Translations under genes and position numbers: made by a program | In this document: positions 1-9,498 of the stretch, piece after piece | How the letters are laid out: every line of letters starts with the position of its first letter | How positions within the stretch are numbered: the stretch's first letter is position 1 | Assembly (NCBI GenBank): GCA_028278025.1 | Contig: JANQFE010000073.1 | Coordinates: 1-64,000, forward strand | Reading direction: 5' to 3' | DNA: 64,000 bases | DNA from: Thermodesulfobacteriota bacterium | Lineage (GTDB): Bacteria; Desulfobacterota; WTBG01; CAIYCZ01; CAIRTM01 | The notes under the pieces: model-generated | The model's input: only the letters and a program-made list of their open reading frames with translations | Database searches by the model: none | Told to the model about the DNA's origin: nothing

Positions 1-8
1 TTAGCCAT
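1..8 (-). CDS. Possible start of a gene running off the left edge
   Basis: An ATG on the minus strand at position 8 is followed by GCT and then leaves the window. A strong purine-rich ribosome binding site (GGGAGGG) sits about seven bases upstream of it. It follows the membrane transferase gene at 103-1587 on the same strand, so it may be the next gene of that operon. Only two codons are visible, so the product cannot be named. Confidence 0.3.
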
Positions 9-102
9 TTTGCGGCCCTCCCTTATGTTTATAATTTAATAACAAGGGTAGCACACAAACTGACTTAATGCAACATTATTTATAGAACTTTATACTAGCA
101 CC

Positions 103-1587
103 TCATCCCTTACCCGCCCTGTTGCCACACTTCCATAAATAGCCCCAAACGGCCCAAAAAATGAGAAGAGGAATGATACTTGCAATATGGTGCGGGAAGA
201 AAAGCTCACCCAGATTGAACGAGTTGAAATTGGGGGACCAGTGTCGCGGGTCGCCCAGATCATAGAGATTCGGAAAAGCGGTAAAATTCATAAAAGGTAA
301 CGGATTTATCGAAACTTTTCCCTGTGCAAGATTGCTAAAAACAACTCCGAGAGGGTTTTTGACAGTAATGGGAATCTCATTTCCGACAACGGTTATTGAA
401 AAATTAATGAAGAAGGAAACAAGCGCAACAGCTGTAAATGTTTTCGGAAATTTTTTCAAGGCAAATACCGTCAGCATAAAGCCGAATGGAAATCCCGGCA
501 CCATGTAGCGCGGACCGACTGTTGAACCGGCCGGCCACCCGTAAAAGCTGGCCATAAATAGAAAAAAAATAATTGCGGTCGCTGTACACAGAAGAGCTTC
601 AGACAGCCACCGGCGCTCTTTAAAAAAGAGCACCATGCCGGGAAGTACCATAAGATAGATGGGCGATGTCACGAAAAGACCCCTGTAGGGCATCACTAAC
701 AACTCAAGCAATACTCTCGGCTTGGGGATACCGAAAAGCCGTCCGTCAACCTTCCACATAACAGGGCCTACCGCGTAGTTATAGCTTGAAGCAAAAGGGC
801 CGCCGAAGCAAACAGTATTATACGTACACTGCAGCAGTGCAGGTGGTATGCAACCCAGTATAAACAAAGGAACCAGCCGCCTGCCTTGCTTGCAACTGAG
901 CATATATACCACAACACACCCCAAGATAAAAACACTTGAAGGCTCAATCAGTACCGCTGTTGCCGACGAGAAACCGGCAAGCAAAGCCATGCTTTTTTTC
1001 CTGCCGGCAGCACCGTGTTTAATATGCATGGCCAGTACAAAGGAAAGAAAAGCAAAAAAGGCTGCAGGCACATGCGAAAAAAATGTTGTGCTGTAGGAAA
1101 AAATCAGGGTTCCCAGCCCGAAACAGAGGGTAAGCAGCAGACTCCGGGCAGAGTTGAAACCGAAAAAATGCTCAAAAACGTGCAACAAAAGCAGGCAGAG
1201 TAAAACAGCACTCGGCACCACCACAAACAGCGTGCTTACATAGGCGCTGAAGAGAACCCGTTTCTCGATATCCTCCGGGAATACGTATTGCAGGATATAG
1301 TCGGCTACGGCAAACGGTCCCACTGCCGCAAAAGACATGCCGGGGGATTTGTTGCTGTAGTAATGGCCGTCATAGTACGCCACATCAGCCGTATTTACAA
1401 ACTCAAAGTAGGGGTCCTGGGAATCCTCCCGGTATCGGTCAATGATAAATGAGTGCTGATCGATTATGGCGCGTGTCAGACAGAATCGTGAATTCTGGTT
1501 CCACCCGCCGCCCTGAAAAAAGTAGGCATAGGTTACCAGAAAAAAAACCGCCAGAAGAAGATAGTGCTTTTTTGTCTTTGCTGGCAT
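103..1587 (-). CDS. Multi-spanning membrane protein, GT-C (PMT/ArnT-like) glycosyltransferase candidate
   Basis: 494 residues with about a dozen hydrophobic segments. The first extracytoplasmic loop (about residues 30-80) has the pattern NQNSRFCLTRAI, then HSFIIDRY, then a GHYYSNKSPG motif, which I associate with uncharacterised GT-C fold membrane glycosyltransferases in environmental bacteria. Such enzymes transfer sugars from polyprenyl-phosphate donors on the outer face of the inner membrane. It starts with ATG six bases after the stop of the next GT-C-like gene, so the two are probably cotranscribed. The family assignment is by resemblance; donor and acceptor are unknown. Confidence 0.6.
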   Translation of the reverse strand: MPAKTKKHYLLLAVFFLVTYAYFFQGGGWNQNSRFCLTRAIIDQHSFIIDRYREDSQDPYFEFVNTADVAYYDGHYYSNKSPGMSFAAVGPFAVADYILQYVFPEDIEKRVLFSAYVSTLFVVVPSAVLLCLLLLHVFEHFFGFNSARSLLLTLCFGLGTLIFSYSTTFFSHVPAAFFAFLSFVLAMHIKHGAAGRKKSMALLAGFSSATAVLIEPSSVFILGCVVVYMLSCKQGRRLVPLFILGCIPPALLQCTYNTVCFGGPFASSYNYAVGPVMWKVDGRLFGIPKPRVLLELLVMPYRGLFVTSPIYLMVLPGMVLFFKERRWLSEALLCTATAIIFFLFMASFYGWPAGSTVGPRYMVPGFPFGFMLTVFALKKFPKTFTAVALVSFFINFSITVVGNEIPITVKNPLGVVFSNLAQGKVSINPLPFMNFTAFPNLYDLGDPRHWSPNFNSFNLGELFFPHHIASIIPLLIFWAVWGYLWKCGNRAGKG

Positions 1588-1593
1588 GGGCAG

Positions 1594-3084
1594 TTATCTC
1601 AAAGAATATATTCTTGTCGGAAATTTTGTAACAAACTCTTTTCGCAACATGAAATGCTTAATGACATAGTTGTAAATCTTTTCATGTTCCGGGTGCTCGG
1701 CGTAAAGAATCTCATCCTCGTGCGGAGCGCGCATTAACGGCAGCCAGGCACTCATTAAGCACCACACATGGGTGTACCGTGTTTTGTTGACCAGGACAAT
1801 AAATTCATCAAAGGTCTCAGGGTGGATAAGGGGAGCTTGGGAGTAATATTGAAAAAATCTGCCGGCGTAGCCAAGCGAGACCACAAGCACATCTTCGGTA
1901 ATTCCGCTCTCCTGTTCAACATACCTGACGGCTTCGCGGTAATTCTGGCGGTCCTCGGTTATTATTTTTTTTATAGATGGTGCCTGAATATATATGATCG
2001 CTCCCACAATAAGCAGCACGAATCCATTTTTATATGCTCCCTGTGCCCTTATAAGGTCTGCAACAGCACATATTCCGCAGCCGATAGTCAACAAAGCAAA
2101 CGGCAATGTAAAAAGAAAATATCTTTTAAAGAAAAACATCGGGTTTATCAGCAGGTACAGGTAAAACGGTACAAAAAAAAGGACCATTATATAGATAAAC
2201 AGCCGCCTGTCTTTTTTCCATATAAACACCAGCCCTGCTGCAACCAGAATGCTGTATAGAATAAAGCCCGGAAGGGACAGGACCCCCGGGAAAATTGTAT
2301 TTAAGAGATCGAAGATAAACGGCATGCGGTCCACACCGACTGTGCGGACTCTGTCCAGGTTTCCTATAAAGTGCCGCATGATAGGAAGATAGAGAACTAT
2401 GGTGATCAAGGCCGCGGAAAAAAGGGCATACCAGAATTTTTTGAACGTATTTCCAGAGAGCTGCAGGTGGAGATGCATACGTTGCAGAATATAAAAAATG
2501 AGCATGCTACAAAACTGGGCAATCGAAATCCATACCATATACACATGAAAGTAGAACCCCAGAACAGTACTCACTATAAACAAAACCCAGGTGTTCGTCC
2601 TGTTTGTCTTGAGGGCCACCAAATAGCAAAGGGATGAGAGTAAGGCGCAGAGCATCAAACCCGAATAACCGCGGGCCTCTGTGCTGTGGTCGATATGAAA
2701 CGCCGAAACGCTGAGCAGCAAAGCAGCAATCAAACCCGGTCCTGCACCTGCAAAACGCTGTCCGAGTTTAAAAAGCACATAGATGCCGGCTATCCCCATG
2801 AACAATGCAGGCAGCCTGGCGGAAAACTCATTCTCACCCAGCAGGTGTACTGAGACCCGGCACAGCAGCGAATACAATATGTGGTTGTTGTAGAAATAAC
2901 CCAGATCGCTGATTACGGTCCATAAACTGTCTGCACGGGCATAGGGGATAGTCCCCCACAGTTCATCCCACCAGAAACTTTGATTAATATTCCAGCATCG
3001 CAGAATCACACCGGTAAGCAAAAACAGGCTAAGCAAAAAAGCAAATTTTTTATCTTTCAGCAGGTTTTGAACAAACTGTTTCAT
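1594..3084 (-). CDS. Glycosyltransferase family 39-type (PMT_2/ArnT-like) membrane protein
   Basis: 496 residues and strongly hydrophobic. After the first transmembrane segment comes WWDELWG (about residues 38-44), the acidic loop motif of GT39/ArnT-like enzymes, followed by a second loop with FSARLPALFMG, also typical of the PMT_2 domain. The family moves a sugar from a lipid-phosphate carrier to protein, lipid A or another acceptor in the periplasm. It lies directly upstream of a second GT-C-like gene on the same strand, and a radical SAM gene and a GT2 gene follow at higher coordinates, which points to glycan or membrane-lipid modification. The specific acceptor cannot be told. Confidence 0.72.
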   Translation of the reverse strand: MKQFVQNLLKDKKFAFLLSLFLLTGVILRCWNINQSFWWDELWGTIPYARADSLWTVISDLGYFYNNHILYSLLCRVSVHLLGENEFSARLPALFMGIAGIYVLFKLGQRFAGAGPGLIAALLLSVSAFHIDHSTEARGYSGLMLCALLSSLCYLVALKTNRTNTWVLFIVSTVLGFYFHVYMVWISIAQFCSMLIFYILQRMHLHLQLSGNTFKKFWYALFSAALITIVLYLPIMRHFIGNLDRVRTVGVDRMPFIFDLLNTIFPGVLSLPGFILYSILVAAGLVFIWKKDRRLFIYIMVLFFVPFYLYLLINPMFFFKRYFLFTLPFALLTIGCGICAVADLIRAQGAYKNGFVLLIVGAIIYIQAPSIKKIITEDRQNYREAVRYVEQESGITEDVLVVSLGYAGRFFQYYSQAPLIHPETFDEFIVLVNKTRYTHVWCLMSAWLPLMRAPHEDEILYAEHPEHEKIYNYVIKHFMLRKEFVTKFPTRIYSLR

Positions 3085-3240
3085 TGATTTGACCTGAAAA
3101 AACGATACGGCAGATAAGATTTACGACTATCGAGATTTCTTTTTCAGTAAGCACACTATAGGAAAAATCCGGTGTAAGGTCAATAAGGTTACCTCATTTG
3201 TGTGCAAACTTCCGCACCCTGCAAAAAAGTACGGGGAGCT

Positions 3241-4662
3241 TCACTTGCCTGACCAGTTCAGATAGTCCTTGACTGCCTGCCACGACCGCCCGAGTGCAGT
3301 AACATCCATGAGTTTGAAGATCCGGTACCAAACAGTCGGACGGAAATAGAACTCTTTAAAAGCCCGGGAGCGAAACTGGTTGACAGCCTGTGTGGAAACA
3401 GTCGGTAAATTCATTACGGCCTGATCCTGGCTCAGGCTGGTAAAATTATTAGAAGCAATCCATCCTTGTTTTACGGCCTGTTCATAGAGCCTGCTTCCCG
3501 GGAACGGCACTGCACAGTAAAACTGGGCTATATCAAGCTCCAGTTTTTTTGAAAGTTGGATTGTTGATTCCATTGACTGCTCAGTGTCACCGGGCAGTCC
3601 GAATATAAAATGACCGGCAGTTTTTATGCCGGCCTTGTGTGCACAGCGAACAGCATTATGGAAATGCTCCACCTTTATACCTTTTTCAGTCTTATCAAGC
3701 ACATGCTGATCAGCCGACTCTATCCCATAGCTTATCATCCAGCATCCTGCCCGGGCCATCAGTTGCAAAAGCTGTTCGTCGACAATATCCACCCTGCTAT
3801 TGCAGGTCCATGAAATCCTGATTCCTTTCTTAAGGATCGCCCGGCACAGTTCGGCAACATAGTCTTTATCCACCACAAAGGTCTCCGCCCAGAAAAAAAA
3901 ATCATGGATGTTGAAGCGATCAAGGTCATATTCAATCTCGGCAACAACGTTATCAACTCTTCTCTTGCGCAGTTTTTTGCCGTAATATGTCTGACATGTA
4001 CAAAAACTGCACATGAACGGACACCCCCGCTGGGGTACAACAATAACGAATTTTTTGGCCTTCATCGGCAGGGTATAGTTATCAAGGTTTATGAGGTGCC
4101 ACGCCGGAAACGGCAGGCTGTCAAGATCATCAATAAACGGGCGGGGAGGATTTACAACAACCTGATTATTATGATCCCGAAATGTTATGCCGGCAACCGT
4201 TCGGAGGTCCGTGCGCTGCTGCACAGCAGCAGCCAGCTCCTGGACAGTCATCTCAGGTTCATTGCGGATTATACAGTCAATCCGTGGAAAAGCGTCCAGG
4301 CTCTGTCTGTCAAGCACGGTAACATGGGTACCGAAAACAGCGGTAAAAACCGAAGGATCAATCTTTTTAATATCTGCGGCAAGGCCGAGGTCACTGTATA
4401 TGGAGGGTGTGCCGGTGCTCCAGACAACCAGACCGGGCAGGAACTGCTGTAGATGCTGCAGCAGATCATCCCATTCCGCTCCGTCCGCAGGGCAATCTAT
4501 AATCCGTACATCATGACCGGCTCTTTCAAGAACAGCACCGATCATCACAAGCGATATCGGCGGCCACAGTGTGGCCCAAACGCCCTGTTCCTGGGTACAG
4601 CGCCCTTCCCGAATAAATTTTTTCTTGTCTCCTGTGGGAGGATTAAGCAACAGAATTTTCAT
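3241..4662 (-). CDS. B12-binding domain radical SAM protein
   Basis: About 473 residues from the ATG at 4662; a TTG 33 bases further upstream is possible, but MKILLLNPPTG is the usual start of this family. The N-terminal half (about 1-150) is a cobalamin-binding fold. The radical SAM core holds the cluster motif GCPFMCSFC (CxxxCxxC) near residue 210, and the core continues to about residue 400. Relatives act in methylation or rearrangement of lipids and secondary metabolites, using SAM and often cobalamin. Neighbouring glycosyltransferases suggest a role in making or decorating a membrane lipid or glycan, but the substrate is not evident. Confidence 0.85.
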   Translation of the reverse strand: MKILLLNPPTGDKKKFIREGRCTQEQGVWATLWPPISLVMIGAVLERAGHDVRIIDCPADGAEWDDLLQHLQQFLPGLVVWSTGTPSIYSDLGLAADIKKIDPSVFTAVFGTHVTVLDRQSLDAFPRIDCIIRNEPEMTVQELAAAVQQRTDLRTVAGITFRDHNNQVVVNPPRPFIDDLDSLPFPAWHLINLDNYTLPMKAKKFVIVVPQRGCPFMCSFCTCQTYYGKKLRKRRVDNVVAEIEYDLDRFNIHDFFFWAETFVVDKDYVAELCRAILKKGIRISWTCNSRVDIVDEQLLQLMARAGCWMISYGIESADQHVLDKTEKGIKVEHFHNAVRCAHKAGIKTAGHFIFGLPGDTEQSMESTIQLSKKLELDIAQFYCAVPFPGSRLYEQAVKQGWIASNNFTSLSQDQAVMNLPTVSTQAVNQFRSRAFKEFYFRPTVWYRIFKLMDVTALGRSWQAVKDYLNWSGK

Positions 4663-5100
4663 AACATACAATCTTGGAACCGTAGAATTGTACAAATTAT
4701 TATAGAGTAATTATCCTCGCCCATGGGCGAAGTTTTAGAAAGCTCCCTAACGGGGTCTTAAGAATCTTCAGCCATATCCCTGCAGTTCTGACCCAAAAGT
4801 CTTTACATCTTGTCAAACGTGGTTTTTCTGGTTCCCATTGCAACGCAGCCGAGTGCAGGGATTTCAGGCGGATTAAAGGGTCGACATGTCTGAGTCCCGG
4901 CTTGTCGGGATGAGTTTGTTGACCCGCCGTCTGAAATCCTGCCGCGAGGGTATCCCGACAAGTCGGGACAAGTTGCAGGGTGCCTTTTCTTTGGTTACTT
5001 TTCTTTGGAGCACGCAAAGAAAAGTAAATTTTTTATATTGTTGTACTGGCAGGTCGGCAGAATAGAGCTTTTGCGCGAGTGCCCATAGTCTTTTCTTATA
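4663..5100. other. Intergenic stretch occupied by dispersed repeat copy 1
   Basis: The 438 bases between the radical SAM gene and the GT2 gene hold no credible gene. A 105-codon minus-strand reading frame here is a by-product of the repeat described at 4794-5028. The flanks (4663-4793 and 5029-5100) show nothing I can name. Confidence 0.7.
4794..5028. repeat. Dispersed composite repeat, copy 1
   Basis: It shares two conserved modules with the copy at 28947-29153: a 20-base block (TGCAACGCAGCCGAGTGCAG, 4839-4858) and a 58-base right end (4970-5027) that differs at only two positions. The right end contains a perfect 13-bp inverted repeat, TTACTTTTCTTTG / CAAAGAAAAGTAA (4995-5007 and 5015-5027). 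The middle is not shared. It holds nested inverted repeats: 4860-4871 with 4927-4938, and 4894-4911 with 4952-4969, each with a single wobble mismatch. The reading frame across it is not believable as a protein. Confidence 0.85.
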
Positions 5101-5772
5101 TCAAAAGAACAAGTACTTCACCAGTGTATATACATACCGGAACCAGACTTTGCGCACACTGATTTTTGAATAACCCATTTTTCTTTCATGCTCGTGGCTG
5201 GGCACCTCCGCCATCCTGAAACCCTTTCTAAGGGTTTTCATGATCATTTCCTGTTCAATAGTGGTAATGTTTTCCTGCAAGTCAAGCTGCTGCATTACAT
5301 CCTTTCGTATGGCCCGAAACCCGTTTTGGCTTTCACTAAGCCTGACCTTAAATCGCCAATTAATACAGGCGGTTATAAAAGAGCTGCCCGCCAGGCGAAA
5401 AAACTCATCAAATCCCCCATGCAGCTCACTTGAACCGCCGATCAACCGTGAGGCTGAAACATGGTCGGCTTCACCTTTCTTGAGGGGCTCAATCAGTTTA
5501 GGAATATCAGCCGGATCATGGGACCCGTCTGCATCAATAAACACGATTATGTCACCTGTAACACACGAAATTGAATGTCGCAGTGCCTCACCTTTGCCTT
5601 TTTTATGGTCAAGCACTACCTTGACACCGGCAGCTTCAGCTACCCGGCGTGTCCGGTCGGTAGAATGCCCGTCAACAACAAGCAGCTCATCTGCATATGG
5701 AAGGCACTTTTCAATAACTTCACCGATAGTATGCTCTTCGTTGAGTGTCGGAATGACTAATGAGACTTTCAC
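5101..5772 (-). CDS. Family 2 glycosyltransferase, dolichol-phosphate mannosyltransferase-like
   Basis: 223 residues. A GTG start at 5772 is supported by an AGGAG site eight bases upstream. The sequence opens with VSLVIPTLNEE, then VVDGHSTDRT and the metal-binding DADGSHDP (about residues 78-85), the classic GT-A pattern of DPM1-like enzymes. These transfer a hexose or related sugar from a nucleotide donor to polyprenyl phosphate in the cytoplasm. There is no C-terminal membrane anchor pair. Such an enzyme would supply the lipid-linked sugar used by GT-C enzymes like those at 103-3084; that link is inference. Confidence 0.85.
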   Translation of the reverse strand: MKVSLVIPTLNEEHTIGEVIEKCLPYADELLVVDGHSTDRTRRVAEAAGVKVVLDHKKGKGEALRHSISCVTGDIIVFIDADGSHDPADIPKLIEPLKKGEADHVSASRLIGGSSELHGGFDEFFRLAGSSFITACINWRFKVRLSESQNGFRAIRKDVMQQLDLQENITTIEQEMIMKTLRKGFRMAEVPSHEHERKMGYSKISVRKVWFRYVYTLVKYLFF

Positions 5773-5869
5773 AATCCATCTCCTTTGAAAACGTCTGAAA
5801 TACTGTTATTCCGTCGCTTTTTACATTGCATAAAGTAACATACATTTTTTTAAAATTATATAAAAATAT

Positions 5870-6529
5870 TTATTGCCGGACTTTATCCGGGTTCAATGAA
5901 TAGAAAGTTCTTTTCTCAAAATCATGGGATCGGATCAGGGACGCTTGTTCCAGCTTTACAATAATACGCATGGCACGGCGCTTTGAAATGTTTGCGCAAC
6001 GGGCGAATTCATGAAGACTGATATGATCGTTTTTCTTCAGATGCGCTATAAGCTTTTGTTCATGGCGGTCAAGCCGCTTCATTGAAAGGGTTGCAGCCGG
6101 ACCTTCAGCCAATCTCCGGGCTGTTTTCCCGGAAGCCGGCAGGTTCTTGTCATGTACCCGTACGTATACAAGCGTATTCCCCCGGGGATCACGCACCCCA
6201 TGCTGTGCCGGGCTTTTTGGTATGTATATATCGATAAGTACTTTTTCCTGCAGCAAGACCGTTTTTACAGCAGGAGTAATCGGCGGAATGCAGACATTTG
6301 CGGCTGCATCATTAATGACTGCCAGTTCCTGTTCCGGATAGTCAACCCCCGGCACTGCTCCATTATCATCAACACCGACAATTATATTTCCTCCCATGGT
6401 ATTTGCCAGTGCCGTCATTTCCTTGGCGGCTTTAAACGCGGAAGAAAGACGTGCTTTAAATTCAAGATTCTCACATTCTCTTTTCTTAAGGAGCTGCAGA
6501 AAATGTGCTGTGGGATTTGAATAGTTCAT
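5870..6529 (-). CDS. AlbA_2 (Schlafen-type) domain protein with C-terminal winged helix
   Basis: 219 residues. The N-terminal part (about 12-130) matches the AlbA_2 / divergent AAA_4 domain: ECENLEFKA, then EMTALANTMGG and IIVGVDDNG. About residues 150-215 form a helix-turn-helix or winged-helix region (HISLHEFARCANISKRRA). Proteins of this kind are putative DNA-binding regulators, often autoregulatory. It stands alone, with an AT-rich gap to the GT2 gene and over 600 bases to hypF. The target is unknown. Confidence 0.75.
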   Translation of the reverse strand: MNYSNPTAHFLQLLKKRECENLEFKARLSSAFKAAKEMTALANTMGGNIIVGVDDNGAVPGVDYPEQELAVINDAAANVCIPPITPAVKTVLLQEKVLIDIYIPKSPAQHGVRDPRGNTLVYVRVHDKNLPASGKTARRLAEGPAATLSMKRLDRHEQKLIAHLKKNDHISLHEFARCANISKRRAMRIIVKLEQASLIRSHDFEKRTFYSLNPDKVRQ

Positions 6530-7195
6530 GTCTTTCTAAGTGTTACCTGCCGGTTAAAAAAAGCCGGGCGCCCCTGCTTTGCAAAAAACATGCGCTCACG
6601 ATACCGGGTTACATCCCTAACAAAAAGCCTGAATGAATATTTTTTAAGCTAAAGGTAATACTTTTCCATTATATGGGGCCCATCCCCTTTGGGGACAAGC
6701 AGAGCTTTTGTCGGGTTGACACACAAAACCTCAAAGCCCCTGCGTACAAGTCGTTGAGTAATAATATTCTGTGTATGCGTTTCTTGTGGAATGGCCATGT
6801 GCATACTGTATCATCTTGCACAATACTAATCAAGCAACTCTGAAGCAGCAGTTTTTCCCTTGGGTACTGTTCTGTTACCCGCCGGCGGATATGCCGTGAT
6901 AAAAAAGTCTTGATGCTTGAAATGTACTATCAGAAAGGGTACTATAAGGGCGTATGCTTATTCACAGGACATAATACCGGTACTCTGGGAGTGTTGCAAA
7001 AACCCTTTTAAAGGGGCTGTTCAAACATGTCCGGATAAAAGGCGTACGGAATCATAAGGAATGAGACGGGCTTTACCGTACCTTGCAATGACGAATGATG
7101 AGCACAATGCAACCCTTCGACTTTGCTCAGGGCCATGAGCCTGTCGAATGGCAGATGAACGTTTTTCAACAGTCCCACTATCACTATGTAATACT
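6530..7195. other. Long intergenic region before hypF
   Basis: 666 bases with no convincing gene. The only recognisable items are a 51-codon minus-strand frame (6649-6804, listed separately) and a hairpin at about 7114-7148, whose arms TTCGAC and GTCGAA enclose a GGCTCA/TGAGCC-like pair. That hairpin contains the CTTCGAC..GCTCAGG word also found in the inverted repeats at 9529-9636. Confidence 0.6.
6649..6804 (-). CDS. Small hypothetical frame (51 codons), possibly a remnant
   Basis: The frame reads ATG CAC ATG GCC and ends in TAG at 6649-6651. It contains TQRLVRRGFEVL, then VNPTKALLVPKGDG, which looks protein-like, but no ribosome binding site is visible and I do not recognise a family. It could be a decayed fragment of a larger gene. 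Confidence 0.2.
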   Translation of the reverse strand: MHMAIPQETHTQNIITQRLVRRGFEVLCVNPTKALLVPKGDGPHIMEKYYL

Positions 7196-9445
7196 ATGAA
7201 ACAGTCATTATCGATCAAAATCGAGGGCCTTGTACAGGGAGTCGGATTTCGCCCGTTTGTCTGGAAACTGGCCACATCGTTGTCACTGGCAGGCTGCGTG
7301 CAGAACAATCCTGATGGGGTACACATACGCCTGGAAGGCGACACAAACCGTATTAAGCAGTTTCTGGATCTACTGCAAACAAATCCGCCTCCCCTTGCAA
7401 AAATAATTTCAATCCAGACGGAAACGGCAGAGCTGCAAAACATGCAGGATTTTCAAATACAGCACAGCGAGACAGCCGGAGATTTCTCAACACACATTAT
7501 GCCCGACATGTCGCTGTGCGCCGATTGCCGCAGTGAGCTGCTTAACCCTGCCGACCGAAGATACCACTATCCTTTTATTAACTGCACTAATTGCGGGCCC
7601 CGGTTTTCAATCATTCAAAATCTGCCTTATGACCGGGCTGCAACAAGCATGTCCGTATTTGATATGTGTGCCGAGTGTGCGGCTGAATACAATAACCCTG
7701 CCGATAGAAGATACCATGCCCAGCCGGTTGCCTGCCCGGCATGCGGCCCCCGCATTATACCTATGCTGCCGGACGGTACAGCAATAGAGAGACCGTGGCG
7801 GGTTGTCTGGCAGGATGCCCTGGAGCAAGGCCGGATCGTTGCCATAAAAGGTATCGGGGGTTTTCATCTGGCCTGCAATGCCCTTGATGAAACGGCTGCA
7901 CACCTGCTGCGCACCAGGAAACAGCGTGAATCAAAACCTTTCGCCATAATGACCCCTGATCTTGACTGGGTCAGGTCTGTGTGCAGACTGGCTGCTGAAG
8001 AAGAAAAGCTGCTGACCTCGCGGGAACGTCCTATTGTAATCTTGAAGGTTAAAAACGATTTTCCGGCTCTTAAATATATTGCCCCCGGTCTGGATACCCT
8101 CGGCATCATGATCCCCTATTCTCCGCTGCATGAGCTGCTGGTTGCTTTCACAGATACGCCCCTGGTAATGACCAGTGCCAATTACAGCAGCGAACCCATG
8201 ATACACACAAATCAGGATGCTCTTTGCAAGCTACAGGATCTTGCCGATGTTTTTTTGATGCACAATAGAGATATTGTTAACAGATGCGATGATTCTGTCT
8301 GTATCAGTACAAACAATCATTTTTTTGTTACCAGACCGGGACGCGGCATAGCACCATTTTCGATTAATTGTAAAAACGCACAAGAGGCTGTTGCCTTTGG
8401 TGCAGACCTGAAGAATACCTTTGCGGTTGTCCACCATGACAGGGTTTCCATCAGTCAGTACATTGGCGATCTCGAGCATCCCGGCACCCAAAACATATTA
8501 ATGACAAATGTCAACCGCCACCTTGATTTTTTCAAGATTAAACCCCAAGTCGTCATTCACGACCTGCACCCGGATTATTTCTCTACCCGTCTGGCAACCC
8601 GGTTTGCACGAGATAAAAATGTTCCTGCAATTGCGGTGCAGCACCATCACGCCCATCTCGCTGCAGGTCATGCCGAGTATGGCCTTGCCGGCAAAGCCAT
8701 TGGTTTTGCCCTTGATGGTACCGGATATGGAACCGACGGCACAATCTGGGGAGGCGAGATCATGGTGTTTGACAGACAGCAGTTCCGCCGGGAACTTCAC
8801 CTGAAACCCGTTTGCCTGCCGGGTGGTGACATGGCCGTAAAGCACCCCCAGCGAATGCTTATTGCATATCTACATCAGGCTGGTCTGTTTGCTGCGGCAA
8901 AAGACTTTTTAGCGTTTTCACCGGACTGTGACGGAATCCTGCAGATGATCACGCTGGGAGTAAACTGCCCCCTGACATCAAGTACGGGCAGGCTGTTTGA
9001 CGCTGTCTCCTGTCTGCTTGGAATCTGCAATGTGCAAACCTATGACGGGGAAGCTGCCATGAGGCTTGAGGCTGCTGCATCACCGCATGAAATCGAAACG
9101 TTGCCCTACACGATTAACGAAAAAACCATAGACTGCTCGCTGATGTTTGCACACTTGCTTCAGCACATGCAGCATGAGGTGCCTGCCGACGTTCTGGCAG
9201 GACGCTTCCATAACATGCTTGCCGATATAATATTTGACTGTGCGGAGCGGCTCACGAAAAAGCATGGCAGCCTGCCGCTGGTCTTTGCCGGCGGGGTATT
9301 TCAAAACCGATTACTGGTAGAAAAAATTCTTACTCATAAAAAAGCAGCCGATCACAAACTGTTTTTTTGCTCTTATCCCAATGACAGCGGCATAGCCCTG
9401 GGACAGGCTTTTGTGGGGATTAGTAACGTAAAAAGTGATGAGTGA
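7196..9445 (+). CDS. hypF: HypF, carbamoyl phosphate-dependent [NiFe]-hydrogenase maturation factor
   Basis: About 749 residues, the usual length. I chose ATG 7196 because MKQSLSIKIEG leads straight into the acylphosphatase domain (VQGVGFRPF, residues 13-21). Two zinc-finger units follow: CADC..CTNCGP (108-133) and CAEC..CPACGP (158-183). Next come a YrdC-like domain (about 205-390) and a Kae1-like domain with HHHAH (483-487) and FAGGVFQNRLL near residue 700. HypF makes the carbamoyl-adenylate that is passed to HypE as precursor of the cyanide ligands of the NiFe site. Its last codons run into a 7-bp tandem repeat. hypCDE follow on the same strand after 333 bases. Confidence 0.97.
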   Translation: MKQSLSIKIEGLVQGVGFRPFVWKLATSLSLAGCVQNNPDGVHIRLEGDTNRIKQFLDLLQTNPPPLAKIISIQTETAELQNMQDFQIQHSETAGDFSTHIMPDMSLCADCRSELLNPADRRYHYPFINCTNCGPRFSIIQNLPYDRAATSMSVFDMCAECAAEYNNPADRRYHAQPVACPACGPRIIPMLPDGTAIERPWRVVWQDALEQGRIVAIKGIGGFHLACNALDETAAHLLRTRKQRESKPFAIMTPDLDWVRSVCRLAAEEEKLLTSRERPIVILKVKNDFPALKYIAPGLDTLGIMIPYSPLHELLVAFTDTPLVMTSANYSSEPMIHTNQDALCKLQDLADVFLMHNRDIVNRCDDSVCISTNNHFFVTRPGRGIAPFSINCKNAQEAVAFGADLKNTFAVVHHDRVSISQYIGDLEHPGTQNILMTNVNRHLDFFKIKPQVVIHDLHPDYFSTRLATRFARDKNVPAIAVQHHHAHLAAGHAEYGLAGKAIGFALDGTGYGTDGTIWGGEIMVFDRQQFRRELHLKPVCLPGGDMAVKHPQRMLIAYLHQAGLFAAAKDFLAFSPDCDGILQMITLGVNCPLTSSTGRLFDAVSCLLGICNVQTYDGEAAMRLEAAASPHEIETLPYTINEKTIDCSLMFAHLLQHMQHEVPADVLAGRFHNMLADIIFDCAERLTKKHGSLPLVFAGGVFQNRLLVEKILTHKKAADHKLFFCSYPNDSGIALGQAFVGISNVKSDE

Positions 9446-9498
9446 TAAGAAACAAGTGACGTAAAACGAGAAGCGTAATGAGTAAAACGTGAATAGTT
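9422..9498 (+). repeat. Degenerate 7-bp tandem repeat over the hypF stop codon
   Basis: Eleven consecutive heptamers can be read in phase, for example TGATGAG, TGATAAG, AAACAAG, TGACGTA, AAACGAG, AAGCGTA, ATGAGTA, AAACGTG. The hypF stop TGA (9443-9445) is the first three bases of one unit. Similar tracts lie at the ends of other genes in the window. Confidence 0.7.

Noticed and set aside
1768-2259. 163-codon plus-strand frame
   Set aside because: Antisense to the GT39-type membrane protein; low-complexity Lys/Tyr/Cys composition without a family.
3904-4452. 182-codon plus-strand frame
   Set aside because: It lies antisense inside the radical SAM gene, whose domain motifs are clear; an overlap artefact.
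4700-5017. 105-codon minus-strand frame
   Set aside because: It lies wholly in the dispersed repeat and is shaped by its inverted repeats; copy 2 gives a different, shorter frame. Not a protein gene.
9422-9498. CRISPR array
   Set aside because: The repeat unit is seven bases and degenerate, without spacers; no cas genes are present.
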